Origin: SIG299 sp051880375
GTDB taxonomy: Bacteria > Bacillota > Clostridia > Lachnospirales > Lachnospiraceae
Direction: 5' to 3'
DNA length: 64,000 bases
Assembly: GCA_051880375.1 (NCBI GenBank)
Contig: JBJENV010000026.1
Location: 1 to 64,000 of the forward strand
Numbering within the stretch: position 1 is the first letter of the stretch; every line of letters starts with the position of its first letter. The notes beneath the pieces are model-generated. The model was not told the DNA's origin, did no database searches, and saw only the letters and a list, made by a program, of their open reading frames with translations. Of the stretch, positions 43,542 through 52,104 are shown in pieces. The position numbers were made by a program, and so were the translations under genes.

Positions 43542-43967
43542 ATGAAACGAACCTGTGGAAAAAGACTGCTTTTCTTTTTCTTTTTTACCGTGCTGGCATT
43601 CGCCTTTTCCGGCTGCGGTGAAAAAGCGGAAGAAATCAATAAGATAAAGGATTTGGAATATACGGTGGTAGAGGAAGGAAACGTACCGGAGGAGCTGCTT
43701 GCCAAAATCAACGAGAAGAAACTGGAGCCGTTTATTATGACGTATCAGTCGGACGGTTATCTTTACATCGCGGAAGGCTACGGTACCCAGAAATCCGGCG
43801 GCTACAGCATCCGGGTAACGGAGCTTTATGAGGCGGATAACGGTATTGTATTTGAGAGCGAGCTGTTAGGACCCGGAAAGGATGAGCCTGTGATACAGAT
43901 GGAGACACACCCGTATATAGTCATCAAGCTGCAGGATATCGGAAAGGAGCTTTATTCATGGAATTAA
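43542..43967 (+). CDS. Lipoprotein with PrcB-like C-terminal domain
   Basis: This 141-residue protein starts with a lipoprotein signal (RLLFFFFFTVLAFAFSGC; lipobox FSGC, Cys at about 25). The C-terminal half (GYGTQKSGGYSIRVTELY, HPYIVIKL) matches the PrcB C-terminal domain found next to proteases or in cell-surface proteins. Function is unknown. The 3' end overlaps the SPOCS/LysM gene by 10 nt, so the two are coupled and probably work together at the surface or in the spore envelope. Confidence 0.75.
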   Translation: MKRTCGKRLLFFFFFTVLAFAFSGCGEKAEEINKIKDLEYTVVEEGNVPEELLAKINEKKLEPFIMTYQSDGYLYIAEGYGTQKSGGYSIRVTELYEADNGIVFESELLGPGKDEPVIQMETHPYIVIKLQDIGKELYSWN

Positions 43968-45541
43968 AGAAGGAAAACATTCATCGGCTGGGGGGACAGC
44001 ACTCACAGGGCGGAACGGCAACCACCCTTCAGCTGACGTTGGACGATGATTTTAACGTACCGGACAGTAAGCCGGATGCGCAGTCGATGATCAGGGAAAG
44101 CGGACGCATTCAGATTAAGGAGAAAAAGTTCAGTGCGGGAAGACTGCACGTCAGGGGTACGTTAGAGGTAGAAATCCTTTACTTAAGCGAGGACGGGGAG
44201 CAGCCGGTCTGCGGAATGCAGGGCGAGATTCCGTTTGATGAAATGATACATATGGAGGAGCAGGATGCGACACAGCCGATTCGTCTGCGCGCGGAGTTAG
44301 AGGATGTCAATGTCACGCTGATTCATTCGAGAAAATTTAACGTAAAGGCACTGGTGACACTGATGGCAGTCTGCGAGGAACTGTTCGATGAAGTTGTCGT
44401 AACCGAAATCGAAGGAAGAGGCATCTTTGCGAGAGCAAAGGACGTTACCTTTACGAATCTTGCCATTCAGCAGAAGGATACCTACCGCATGAAGGAGGAG
44501 ACCAGGCTTTCGTCCTCCAAGCCGAACATCGGAGAAATTCTGTATCGGGAGCTTTCGATTCCGGTGCCGGAAACCAGGGTGGCGGAAGGGCAGCTCATCA
44601 TGAACGGCATGGCAGAGCTGTTTTTGGTGTACCGCACCACAGGTATGGGAGAGCCGGTAGAAACGTATGAGGTATCGTTCCCGTTCTCGGGACAGTTTGA
44701 GCTGCCGGGAGCGAGAGAGGACATGATAGAGGACATTTCGTTTTCCGTGATTCACGAAAACATTCAGGCGAAGGCAGACGAGGACGGCGAAGAAAGAATT
44801 TTAGAGGCGGAGGCTGTCATCGAACTGGATATGAAGCTGTATGAGGAAAAGGAACTGACGGTACTGGAGGATATCTATTCGATTGCAGGAAACGTAAACT
44901 TAAGCGGTGAAGAGGAAACGATGAACCGGCTACTGATGAAGAACCGGAGCCGTGCAAAGTTTTCCGGGAAAATCAGTCTTACGGAGGCGGGCGCAATGCC
45001 GTTGCAAATCTGTCATGGCAGCAGTAGTGTGCACTTGGAGAGCATCAAACCGCAGGAGGATGCCTTGCTGGTAGAAGGAATACTGGAACTGAAGCTGCTT
45101 CTCATTACCGGTTCGGACGAAAAGCCGTTTGCGGGAGTGAAGGCGTTTGCACCGTTTTCCCATCAGTTGGAGGTGAAGGGTCTGCATGATGCCTGCACCT
45201 ATGAGGTCGTTCCTTCGGTACAGTCCACCTCCTTCCAGCTGTTTCGCAGTGAGGAAGCGGAGTGGCGTGTCGAGGTGGATTTCTCTACGATTGTGTTCTG
45301 CAATGAGAAGGAATATATGATTACGGATGCGAGCTTTACACCGTTTACGAAGGAAGAGCGGGAGCAGCAGTGCTGCATGACGGGATACATGAGTGAAGAA
45401 GGTGATACCATCTGGTCGGTCGGCAAGGAATTTTTCATGTCGCCGGATGAGGTGGCGGAGATTAATGATCTGACAAGTGAGGTGATTCCGCCAAAAACAA
45501 TGCTGCTTTTGGTAAAAAGCAGCATTGCGGAGGAAGTGTAA
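43958..45541 (+). CDS. DUF3794 (SPOCS) domain protein with C-terminal LysM
   Basis: This 527-residue protein has two or more DUF3794/SPOCS domains (about 35-125, 175-260 and 345-440) and a C-terminal LysM (about 470-520; YMSEEGDTIWSVGKEFFMS, then PKTMLLLVKS). SPOCS-LysM proteins are found in spore-forming clostridia and are thought to belong to the spore envelope. There is no N-terminal signal peptide, consistent with assembly from the mother-cell side. It is coupled to the PrcB-like lipoprotein upstream. No sigma-E/K promoter could be assigned with confidence. Confidence 0.82.
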   Translation: MELKKENIHRLGGQHSQGGTATTLQLTLDDDFNVPDSKPDAQSMIRESGRIQIKEKKFSAGRLHVRGTLEVEILYLSEDGEQPVCGMQGEIPFDEMIHMEEQDATQPIRLRAELEDVNVTLIHSRKFNVKALVTLMAVCEELFDEVVVTEIEGRGIFARAKDVTFTNLAIQQKDTYRMKEETRLSSSKPNIGEILYRELSIPVPETRVAEGQLIMNGMAELFLVYRTTGMGEPVETYEVSFPFSGQFELPGAREDMIEDISFSVIHENIQAKADEDGEERILEAEAVIELDMKLYEEKELTVLEDIYSIAGNVNLSGEEETMNRLLMKNRSRAKFSGKISLTEAGAMPLQICHGSSSVHLESIKPQEDALLVEGILELKLLLITGSDEKPFAGVKAFAPFSHQLEVKGLHDACTYEVVPSVQSTSFQLFRSEEAEWRVEVDFSTIVFCNEKEYMITDASFTPFTKEEREQQCCMTGYMSEEGDTIWSVGKEFFMSPDEVAEINDLTSEVIPPKTMLLLVKSSIAEEV

Positions 45542-45593
45542 GTAACAATATGTATTGTAATTGTAACGTAGTTTGCTTCAGAACTGTTTTGCC

Positions 45594-46232
45594 TTAAGAA
45601 ACGGTTACGTCTTTAGACGGTTCGGCAGTCTCCGGGGATGCTTCTTCGGAGACTGCTTCGTTTTTCCAGTTGTTGATTTTTTCAGTGGCAGCGTCTAACG
45701 TCTTCTGACAGATATCCGGAAGCTTATCGCCCCAGCGTTTGGTTGCCTGCTCAAAGCCCTTTTTCATGGCGTCCAACATCTTGTCGGCATACTTCGGGTC
45801 GTTGCCTGCCAGTGCCTTCGCAAACGAAAAAAGACGCTCGGAGGTCTGTTCCACGCCCCAGTATCCGTCTTCGGAAATGTCTTCCTTTGCCTGCTCCACG
45901 GTTTCCGGGTCTACTTCAATCAGCCCGTCTTTTACTTTACTGAATAAGTCGGAAAGAGAAGTGAACTTTTCGCCCTGCTTTAAGAGAAGCTTTTCCACAA
46001 GGGAGCGAAGCTGCTCCGTATTGCGTTCTGCTTCTGCTTTCATTTTTTCTATGAGAGCGGTATCGCGCTTTACTACCTGATCTACCGACTCAGTCTTTGT
46101 ATACTCGGCAGCCTTTCCGGCATCATACCCCTTTGTTTCCTGTGCAGGCTGCTTTTTACCGGTTTCTGTGTTTTTGTCAGTCTTTGTGGTCTCATACGAA
46201 GCCATGACCTGAGAGATTCCGTTAATATCCAT
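45594..46232 (-). CDS. Conserved hypothetical protein (GYWGVEQTSERLF family)
   Basis: This 212-residue soluble protein is rich in Lys and Glu. A low-complexity, charged N-terminal third (about 15-60) precedes helical segments. The best-conserved looking block is GYWGVEQTSERLFSFAKALA (about 122-141), then KGFEQATKRW and LPDICQKTLDAA. I recall this block recurring in uncharacterised proteins of Lachnospiraceae, but no function is known to me. There is no signal peptide or membrane segment. The ribosome-binding site AAGGAGGTAATCAA is excellent. It converges with the SPOCS gene and lies downstream of ispE in the same direction. Confidence 0.7.
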   Translation of the reverse strand: MDINGISQVMASYETTKTDKNTETGKKQPAQETKGYDAGKAAEYTKTESVDQVVKRDTALIEKMKAEAERNTEQLRSLVEKLLLKQGEKFTSLSDLFSKVKDGLIEVDPETVEQAKEDISEDGYWGVEQTSERLFSFAKALAGNDPKYADKMLDAMKKGFEQATKRWGDKLPDICQKTLDAATEKINNWKNEAVSEEASPETAEPSKDVTVS

Positions 46233-46388
46233 TTGATTACCTCCTTGTGCATCTTTGCTTTTTTACCTTCCGTGGTAACATCCGGCGTTTCCGGCTCTTT
46301 TTTGTTTCCATACTTTTTTCTGCTTTTACGCTGTTTCACGTTTTGCGCCACGCCTTCATTTCATATATCGGCAGAACTGCCGTAAAGC

Positions 46389-47294
46389 TTAAGAGTGTGC
46401 AGTAAAATCGGAATCCTCCGGTGTATAAAACTCCGTGGCAAAGGAGGTGGTCGGGTAGCCGTGCGCACAGAAATATTCTGCGGCATGGAAGGCGGCATCC
46501 TTTGTTTCAAACAGACCGAATACGGTCGGGCCGCTTCCGCTCATTAGGACGCCGTCTGCACCAAGGCCTAGAAATGCAGCTTCTATCTGTTTTACTTCCG
46601 GACAAATCGTGACGGCGACCGGCTCCAGAATGTTTCCGAGAGAAGCACAGAGTACCTTTTTATCCTGTGTATGGATGGCGGAAAGTGCCACATCGGTGTC
46701 CGGGTGTGCGGTATCTGCGGAGAGATTTAAATGCTCATAGACATACTTCGTGGAAACTCCCTGTATCGGTTTGACTAACGCACAGTAAAAATGCGGAGCG
46801 GCAGGAAGCGGTGTCAGAATTTCTCCGATTCCTTCGGAAAGTGCCGTGCCGAGTAATAAACAGTACGGAATATCTGCGCCGAGTTTTACCCCAAGCTGCT
46901 GCAATTCCTCCAGAGTGCAGTTCGTCCGGAACAGGGCATTTAAGCCTTTTAAGGCAGCGGCGGCATCGGAGCTTCCTCCGGCAAGCCCTGCGGCAGCCGG
47001 AATCTGCTTGTCCACTGCAATGTGAACGCCGCCTTCAATTTGATACGTGTCTAAAAACAGGCGGGCAGCTTTATAGACTAAGTTCCGCTCATCCCACGGA
47101 ATCGACGGGTCGTTTTCCGGGGCATACGGAACCAGAGTAATGCCCGGAGTATCGGTGCGGGATAAATACAGGGTATCGTGCAGCTCTAAGGACTGCATAA
47201 TCATCCGGACCGTATGGTAGCCGTCCGGACGGCGGTTTAACACATCCAAGCATAAGTTGATTTTGGCATAAGCCGGTACGGTAAGTTCGTTCAT
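46389..47294 (-). CDS. ispE: 4-diphosphocytidyl-2-C-methyl-D-erythritol kinase
   Basis: This 301-residue GHMP kinase catalyses the fourth step of the MEP isoprenoid pathway, phosphorylating CDP-methylerythritol in the cytoplasm. AYAKINLCLDV at the N-terminus, the ATP-binding PAAAGLAGGSSDAAAAL (about 99-115) and MSGSGPTVFG near the C-terminus (about 256-265) are diagnostic. The ribosome-binding site is AGGAGG at 6 nt. Promoter TTTACA-17 bp-TACAAT lies in the repeat at 47312-47354. No other MEP genes are in the window. Confidence 0.95.
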   Translation of the reverse strand: MNELTVPAYAKINLCLDVLNRRPDGYHTVRMIMQSLELHDTLYLSRTDTPGITLVPYAPENDPSIPWDERNLVYKAARLFLDTYQIEGGVHIAVDKQIPAAAGLAGGSSDAAAALKGLNALFRTNCTLEELQQLGVKLGADIPYCLLLGTALSEGIGEILTPLPAAPHFYCALVKPIQGVSTKYVYEHLNLSADTAHPDTDVALSAIHTQDKKVLCASLGNILEPVAVTICPEVKQIEAAFLGLGADGVLMSGSGPTVFGLFETKDAAFHAAEYFCAHGYPTTSFATEFYTPEDSDFTAHS

Positions 47295-47311
47295 ACAATC
47301 CTCCTATTCTA

Positions 47312-47354
47312 AAGAAGATTGTAGCACAGGAAGGTGAGATTGTAAAATGGGTTG
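47312..47354 (-). repeat. ispE promoter, copy 1 of a 43-bp direct repeat
   Basis: The minus-strand promoter TTTACA (47341-47346), 17 bp, TACAAT (47318-47323) drives ispE. The 43-bp stretch recurs at 51061-51103 with 39 identities, in the same orientation, 3.75 kb away on the other side of the biotin cassette. Confidence 0.85.
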
Positions 47355-47369
47355 AAACATACTACCAGG

Positions 47370-47398
47370 GTGACAATTAATCCAAAAGATGCTATACT
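47370..47398 (+). promoter_or_regulatory. birA promoter
   Basis: GTGACA (47370-47375), 17 bp, extended -10 TGcTATACT (TATACT 47393-47398), 28 bp before the birA start. Confidence 0.6.
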
Positions 47399-47425
47399 GT
47401 TCGAAGTTAGGACGGTGAAAACAAA

Positions 47426-48403
47426 ATGAGTACAAAAAATCGCATATTAGAGTTACTGGAACGGCAGCGAGGAGAAAGCATATCGGGCGAACACCTTGCC
47501 GGAATATTAAACATTTCAAGAAATGCTGTATGGAAAGCGGTAAAGGAACTTCAAAAAGACGGCTATCAGATTGTTGCTGTCACGAAGAAAGGATACTGCC
47601 TTTCCGACGAAAATGACATAGTCTCTGTACCGGGGATAAAGCCGTTTCTGTCTGAAAAAAGTCAACCTTATGCAGATAAAATTCAGATATACGAATCCTT
47701 AGAATCCACGAACAAAACCGCAAAAGAAATGGCTGTCGCAGGTGCTGAGCATGGTACAGTCATTATTTCGGATTGTCAAACGATGGGTAGAGGCAGATTT
47801 TCCCGCAAATTCTTTTCACCATCCGGCGGCGGTTTATATATGAGTATTGTGTTACGCCCCGAAGTATTGCGCTTTGAAAATCCAACCTCAGTCACTGCTT
47901 TTGCCGCTGTATCGGTCTGCGAAGCGATAGAAAGCATTTCAAAAAAAGCACCGAAAATTAAATGGGTCAACGATATTTTTATTGATGGGAAAAAAGTATG
48001 CGGGATTTTAACGGAGGCTGTAACCGACTTTGAAAGCGGCGGTTTAGGCTGGATTGTTCTTGGCATTGGGATAAATGTTTGTATACGTACAGAAGATTTT
48101 CCGGTTGACCTGCAACCTTTAGTAACCTCCCTCTATCCGGATGAAAAGATGCCCGGCGTGAGAAATAAACTAGCTGCGGAAATCATAAACAGGATTTTGG
48201 GATTCGAAACTTTGCCAAGTGAAACACAAGTTTTTGAAAAGTATAAAAAAAGGCTTATGATGTTGGGGAAGGAAATCACCGTGATTCAAAATCAGATGGA
48301 ATATAAGGCGACTGCGATAGATATTGATTCTGTTGGACATTTGATTGTTAAAAATGAAAACGGTGAAATCATTACTCTGTCTTCCGGTGAAATCCGTATT
48401 TAG
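47426..48403 (+). CDS. birA: Bifunctional biotin-[acetyl-CoA-carboxylase] ligase / biotin repressor
   Basis: This 325-residue protein attaches biotin to carboxylase subunits and, loaded with biotinyl-AMP, represses biotin genes. An N-terminal winged helix (about 3-65; GEHLAGILNISRNAVWKAVKEL) is followed by the ligase core with the biotinyl-AMP loop GRGRFSRKFFSP (about 118-129), KWVNDIF (about 183-189), GLGWIVLGIGINV and a C-terminal SH3-like domain (about 275-325). The HTH makes it a regulatory (class II) BirA. The nearby BirA-like operator at 48457 before the DUF1284-bioY genes is its expected target. Confidence 0.93.
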   Translation: MSTKNRILELLERQRGESISGEHLAGILNISRNAVWKAVKELQKDGYQIVAVTKKGYCLSDENDIVSVPGIKPFLSEKSQPYADKIQIYESLESTNKTAKEMAVAGAEHGTVIISDCQTMGRGRFSRKFFSPSGGGLYMSIVLRPEVLRFENPTSVTAFAAVSVCEAIESISKKAPKIKWVNDIFIDGKKVCGILTEAVTDFESGGLGWIVLGIGINVCIRTEDFPVDLQPLVTSLYPDEKMPGVRNKLAAEIINRILGFETLPSETQVFEKYKKRLMMLGKEITVIQNQMEYKATAIDIDSVGHLIVKNENGEIITLSSGEIRI

Positions 48404-48456
48404 AAGCAGAGATGCACAATAAATCGGGCACAGACAAATCATGGGAAAGCAGCTAA

Positions 48457-48511
48457 ATGTCAACTTGAAAATAAATATGGGTTGACAATTGGCTGCTTTT
48501 TGCGTTACAAT
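48457..48511 (+). promoter_or_regulatory. BirA-like operator overlapping the DUF1284-bioY promoter
   Basis: Half-sites atgtcaact (48457-48465) and GGTTGACAA (48480-48488) lie 14 bp apart, matching the Firmicute BirA pattern TTGTnAACC / GGTTnACAA at 7 and 9 positions. The right half includes the -35 TTGACA (48482-48487); the -10 is TACAAT (48506-48511). Bound BirA would block the promoter. Confidence 0.7.
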
Positions 48512-48593
48512 GCAGGCGATAGAGATGTCCATGGAGACAATGAAGCAATCGGACGGTGTATCCTCTGAGCTTCAACTCAAAGGAGGTTTGGAA

Positions 48594-48980
48594 ATGAATT
48601 TAAGACCGCACCACCTGCTTTGTATTCAGAAATTTACGGGTCATGGATATAATGCAGACTTCACTGCACATATGAAAGCTATTATATCGGAGCTTACAGA
48701 GAATCCCAAGACCCAAATTACTGTTGCACAAGGGTGTGATGAGCTTTGCAAAAGGTGTCCGAATAATGTAAGCGGTGTTTGTACTTCATGTGAAAAAGTA
48801 GCTTTCATGGACAGTACGGTTCTAAATATCTGCAACCTTGCCTACGGGGAAAAGGTTCTGTGGACAGAGGCTGCGGGCAAAGCCAGAGAACGGATTTTTG
48901 AAACAGAAGAATTTTATAATATTTGCGCCTGCTGCCAATGGTTTGAGCTTTGCAGGAGTACGGAATGGAGATTATCATGA
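48594..48980 (+). CDS. DUF1284 domain protein
   Basis: This 128-residue Cys-rich protein of the DUF1284 family begins NLRPHHLLCIQKFTGHGY, with Cys in CDELCKRCPNN, GVCTSCEK and ICACCQWFELC; the pattern suggests Fe-S or zinc binding. The family's function is not known, though genes of this kind often sit by biotin transport or metabolism genes in clostridia. The start follows AAAGGAGGTTTGGAA. It overlaps bioY by 4 nt (ATGA), and the BirA-like operator upstream places it in the biotin regulon. Confidence 0.8.
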   Translation: MNLRPHHLLCIQKFTGHGYNADFTAHMKAIISELTENPKTQITVAQGCDELCKRCPNNVSGVCTSCEKVAFMDSTVLNICNLAYGEKVLWTEAAGKARERIFETEEFYNICACCQWFELCRSTEWRLS

Positions 48981-49540
48981 ATAACACAAGAGAAATGAAG
49001 AAAAATTTTCGGACAATTGATTTAGTTTACATTGCATTGGGTGCAGTTCTGATTACGATATGCTCATGGATCAGCATCCCGACTACGGTACCGTTTACCA
49101 TGCAAACGTTTGCTGTATTTTTTGTGCTGTCAGCTTTGGGCGGCAAGCGCGGGACAGTATCCATTATCGTATATGTGTTACTTGGAGCGTTTGGCGTCCC
49201 GGTATTTGCGCAGTTTGCTTCCGGAATCGGTATTCTCCTTGGAAGCACAGGCGGATATATCGTTGGTTTTATTTTTATGGGGCTGATTTACTGGCTGATT
49301 GTTCATTCCTTTGGGAAAAAACTGTGGGTAGAAATCCTCGCTATGGTGATTGGCTTAGCTGTGTGTTACTCTTTTGGAACCGTGTGGTTTATGATTGTCT
49401 ACGCAAAGGCAAATGGAGCCGTGGGCATTGCGATGGTTCTTACCTGGTGCGTAATACCGTTTATCCTTCCTGACCTGATGAAACTTGGACTGGCACTTGC
49501 TTTGGCACGGCGCTTGTACCCTGTACTGAAATTACAGTAA
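48977..49540 (+). CDS. bioY: Biotin transporter BioY (ECF S-component)
   Basis: This 187-residue membrane protein has six predicted helices and is the biotin-specific S-component of an energy-coupling-factor transporter. Features are ISIPTTVPFTMQTFAVFF (about 35-52), GGKRGT and GTGG-like LLGSTGGYIVGFIF, the BioY substrate-binding signature. The energising EcfAA'T genes are not in the window. The ATG overlaps the DUF1284 stop; GGAGAT upstream is a modest ribosome-binding site. It is expected to be induced when biotin is scarce through BirA. Confidence 0.93.
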   Translation: MNNTREMKKNFRTIDLVYIALGAVLITICSWISIPTTVPFTMQTFAVFFVLSALGGKRGTVSIIVYVLLGAFGVPVFAQFASGIGILLGSTGGYIVGFIFMGLIYWLIVHSFGKKLWVEILAMVIGLAVCYSFGTVWFMIVYAKANGAVGIAMVLTWCVIPFILPDLMKLGLALALARRLYPVLKLQ

Positions 49541-49681
49541 AGTCAGGCGTTGTCTTTTCGCCCAAACTCATTTAAGAATCCTCCTTGTTATGGTTTGTAG
49601 AATCATCATAGCGAATTTGCAGGAATTTCACAAGAAACAACCGATTACATTTATGCTACTTAGCGTAGCAGGTATAATATT

Positions 49682-50146
49682 TTAGCGCTTTGGAAATGAA
49701 CGAGCAATGACATAAACTCCAACAAGCATTTCACCGACAGATATTCCTGCCATTAAGCCGGACAGAAAATCTCGGAAATCTGTTCCACCGAGTAACTGGG
49801 AAAATGCGAGCAATGCGATTCCCATGACAACCAGCAGTATGCCTATAATGGATATTTTCTGCTTTTCCAACTGTTGTATCCGCTCAAGCATATTAAGTAG
49901 CTGTTCTTCGTCAAACACTCGAATACTGCTATCCGCCTTAATTTCCCCGTCCATAAGCTCGGATACGGTAATACCAAGCTCCTGACACAGCAGTTTGACG
50001 ATGCTGTAATCAGGCATACATTTCCCGCATTCCCATTTTGATACGGTCTTATTGGACACGCCGAGCTTTTCTGCAAGCTGTTCTTGGGTTAGGTTTTTCT
50101 CTTTTCTTTTCTGGGCAATAAATTTGCCAATTGCTAATTGGTTCAT
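49682..50146 (-). CDS. XRE-family regulator with two transmembrane helices
   Basis: This 154-residue protein has an N-terminal Cro/C1-type helix-turn-helix (about 7-62: NLTQEQLAEKLGVSNKTVSKWE), a short coiled coil (about 78-96) and two hydrophobic helices (about 97-115 and 123-147), so it is a membrane-tethered DNA-binding protein. The ribosome-binding site is GGAGGTGACG. Target and signal are unknown. It is not adjacent to an obvious partner gene; the divergent region before it holds only short frames. Confidence 0.8.
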   Translation of the reverse strand: MNQLAIGKFIAQKRKEKNLTQEQLAEKLGVSNKTVSKWECGKCMPDYSIVKLLCQELGITVSELMDGEIKADSSIRVFDEEQLLNMLERIQQLEKQKISIIGILLVVMGIALLAFSQLLGGTDFRDFLSGLMAGISVGEMLVGVYVIARSFPKR

Positions 50147-50286
50147 AGCTTTACGTCACCTCCAATGTGTTTTTACACCTTCATTCTAATGCTTCCAAAA
50201 GCCAAAACACACCTCTCAAACGGAGAATATGCGTGGAATCGCTGTTTTTAATGCTAATTTCATTATTACTGCTTAAAACAATCCAC

Positions 50287-50874
50287 TCAATTCAAGAAAA
50301 TGTGCATCAACAATCCAATCAAAAAACAAACTGCCGCCGTAACAACAGCACTGATTATAACTTTCAATACATTTTGGTATGGACGTTTTCCAGCTTCAAC
50401 CGCTTTGTGGAGTTCGTCTAATTTCTTTCCTTCTGTAAATTCAACTATCTCCTTATACGTCTGTATATCATTTTCTTTCTTGATTTTTTCAACTTTCAAT
50501 GCCCAAAACATTGTAATTGCAAACAACACTCCGAAAGGTATGAACGCATATTGTTCTAACCAAATGAATAGCGGTGCCGCTGAGATAATCAAAATCAAAA
50601 AATGAATACTGAAAATGTTTCCGTAATAATTAAACTTCTTAACTTCCTGCTCGTTGATAATTTCTTTCATTGTCTCTATATCTCCTTTAATTAATTGGTC
50701 GAGAGATACATTGAACAATGAACTGAGAAGCAGCAGGCTATGAATATCAGGGTAGCTCTTTCCATTCTCCCAATTTGAAATCGTCTGTCTTGTCACATAT
50801 ACCTTTTCAGCTAATTCCTCTTGGGACAGGTTTAACTCCGTTCGGTATTTTTTTATCTGTGCGTTCAGCTCCAT
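50287..50874 (-). CDS. XRE-family regulator with C-terminal membrane helices
   Basis: This 195-residue protein has an N-terminal helix-turn-helix (about 4-60: LNLSQEELAEKVYVTRQTISNWENGKS motif region) followed by three hydrophobic helices (about 87-105, 108-126 and 170-192). It resembles clostridial regulators that sense membrane or antibiotic stress, but the signal is unknown. The start ATG at 50874 follows AAGGAGGAATTTTT; the longer frame upstream is not supported. Copy 2 of the ispE promoter repeat (51061-51103) reads toward it and could drive it with a leader of about 185 nt. Confidence 0.8.
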   Translation of the reverse strand: MELNAQIKKYRTELNLSQEELAEKVYVTRQTISNWENGKSYPDIHSLLLLSSLFNVSLDQLIKGDIETMKEIINEQEVKKFNYYGNIFSIHFLILIISAAPLFIWLEQYAFIPFGVLFAITMFWALKVEKIKKENDIQTYKEIVEFTEGKKLDELHKAVEAGKRPYQNVLKVIISAVVTAAVCFLIGLLMHIFLN

Positions 50875-51060
50875 AAAAATTCCTCCTTTACAAGTGATTT
50901 GTTCTCTTGACCTGCTTTGAGAATAATCACGTTTTCTTTTTTTGTCTATCAAACCAGTTTTACTTTGCTGAAAACACAGTGTCAAAAAGTTTTTACAGTG
51001 CCAAAATCACGCTTTAACGTCAGCATAATGCTCAACCCAATACTATGAGTTGCTGTTCCA

Positions 51061-51103
51061 AGGAAGATTGTAGCATAGGAAGAGGAGATTGTAAAATGGG
51101 TTG
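51061..51103 (-). repeat. Copy 2 of the 43-bp ispE promoter repeat
   Basis: It has the same TTTACA (51090-51095)-17 bp-TACAAT (51067-51072) promoter as copy 1 at 47312-47354, differing at 4 of 43 positions. It sits in the 330-bp gap 50875-51204, which otherwise holds only the patatin promoter. Confidence 0.85.
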
Positions 51104-51120
51104 GTTATCGGCAAACAGCC

Positions 51121-51149
51121 TTGAAAAATATGCAGTAAGGTGATACGAT
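51121..51149 (+). promoter_or_regulatory. Promoter of the patatin-like gene
   Basis: TTGAAA (51121-51126), 17 bp, TACGAT (51144-51149), 55 bp before the start. Confidence 0.55.
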
Positions 51150-51204
51150 AATATGGTAATGCGTTATTTATACAGAGCCGGAGTTAGTTTATCAGGAAGA
51201 AGTG

Positions 51205-52059
51205 ATGAAATTGAAAAAGGGTTTAGTATTAGAGGGCGGAGCCATGCGCGGAATGTTTACCGCCGGAGTGCTTGATGTCATGATGGAAAACGGAATAGAA
51301 TATGATGGAGCGATAGGGGTATCTGCCGGTGCCGCCTTTGGCTGTAATTATAAGTCAAAGCAGATTGGGAGAGCCATCCGCTATAATATGAAGTTTTGCA
51401 ACGATAAGCGATATTCCGGTATCGGCAGTCTGATAAAGACCGGTAACATTTTCAATACAGAGTTTGCCTACGGTGAAGTTCCGTTAAAATATGATGCGTT
51501 TGATTTTGATACATATCAAAGCAGTCCAATGGATTTTTATGTGGTATGCACGGATATTGAAACGGGGAATGCGGTATATCACAGCTATAAAGGGAAAGAC
51601 GACCACTGCTTTGACTGGATTCGTGCGTCTGCCTCCATGCCTATGGTTTCTCAGATTGTAGAAATTGATGGGCAGAAGTTTTTGGACGGCGGAGTTGCGG
51701 ATTCCATTCCGATTCAGTATTTTGAAGAAATCGGATATGATAAAAATATAGTTGTTCTTACCAGACCGCAGGACTATTTGAAAAAGAGAAACAGCCTGAT
51801 GCCACTGATCAGGATGAAATACAGAAAATATCCCAAATTTGTGGAGGCCATGGAAAACCGCCATATCATCTACAATCAGACTCTTTCGTATATCAAGCAG
51901 AGAGAAGAAGAAGGAAAACTGCTTGTGATTCGTCCAAAAGAAAACCTGCAGATAGGAAAAGTGGAAAAAAATCCGGAAAAACTAAGAGCAGTCTACGAAA
52001 TCGGAAGAGAAACTGTCTTGCCGCAGATTTCCCGGATAAAGGAGTTCCTGAATACCTAA
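51205..52059 (+). CDS. Patatin-like phospholipase
   Basis: This 284-residue cytoplasmic serine acylhydrolase has the oxyanion motif EGGAMRGMF (about 10-18), the nucleophile elbow GVSAGA (about 37-42, Ser catalytic) and the catalytic Asp in LDGGVADSIP (about 157-166). It is related to RssA/YjjU-type bacterial patatins (a C-terminal helical extension from about 190). Likely substrates are membrane phospholipids or acylglycerols. The ATG at 51205 follows AGGAAGAAGTG; the overlapping GTG one codon earlier is an alternative. It is a single-gene unit. Confidence 0.88.
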   Translation: MKLKKGLVLEGGAMRGMFTAGVLDVMMENGIEYDGAIGVSAGAAFGCNYKSKQIGRAIRYNMKFCNDKRYSGIGSLIKTGNIFNTEFAYGEVPLKYDAFDFDTYQSSPMDFYVVCTDIETGNAVYHSYKGKDDHCFDWIRASASMPMVSQIVEIDGQKFLDGGVADSIPIQYFEEIGYDKNIVVLTRPQDYLKKRNSLMPLIRMKYRKYPKFVEAMENRHIIYNQTLSYIKQREEEGKLLVIRPKENLQIGKVEKNPEKLRAVYEIGRETVLPQISRIKEFLNT

Positions 52060-52104
52060 ATGCATTGTAATTTTTTCGCTTGTTTCTTTATTTCCGTGAT
52101 ATTT

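Noticed and set aside
46082..46351. Lys-rich 89-codon minus-strand frame overlapping the start of the gene at 45594-46232
   Set aside because: It starts with GTG without a proper ribosome-binding site and mostly covers the leader and first 150 bases of a better-supported gene.
47340..47376. BirA operator before birA itself
   Set aside because: Half-sites resembling TTGTAAACC and GGTTGACAA are present only with poor matches and a 19-bp spacing.
50228..50272. 14-codon ORF behind CGGAGAAT
   Set aside because: Very short, no conserved features, and the ribosome-binding site is ordinary for an AT-rich gap.
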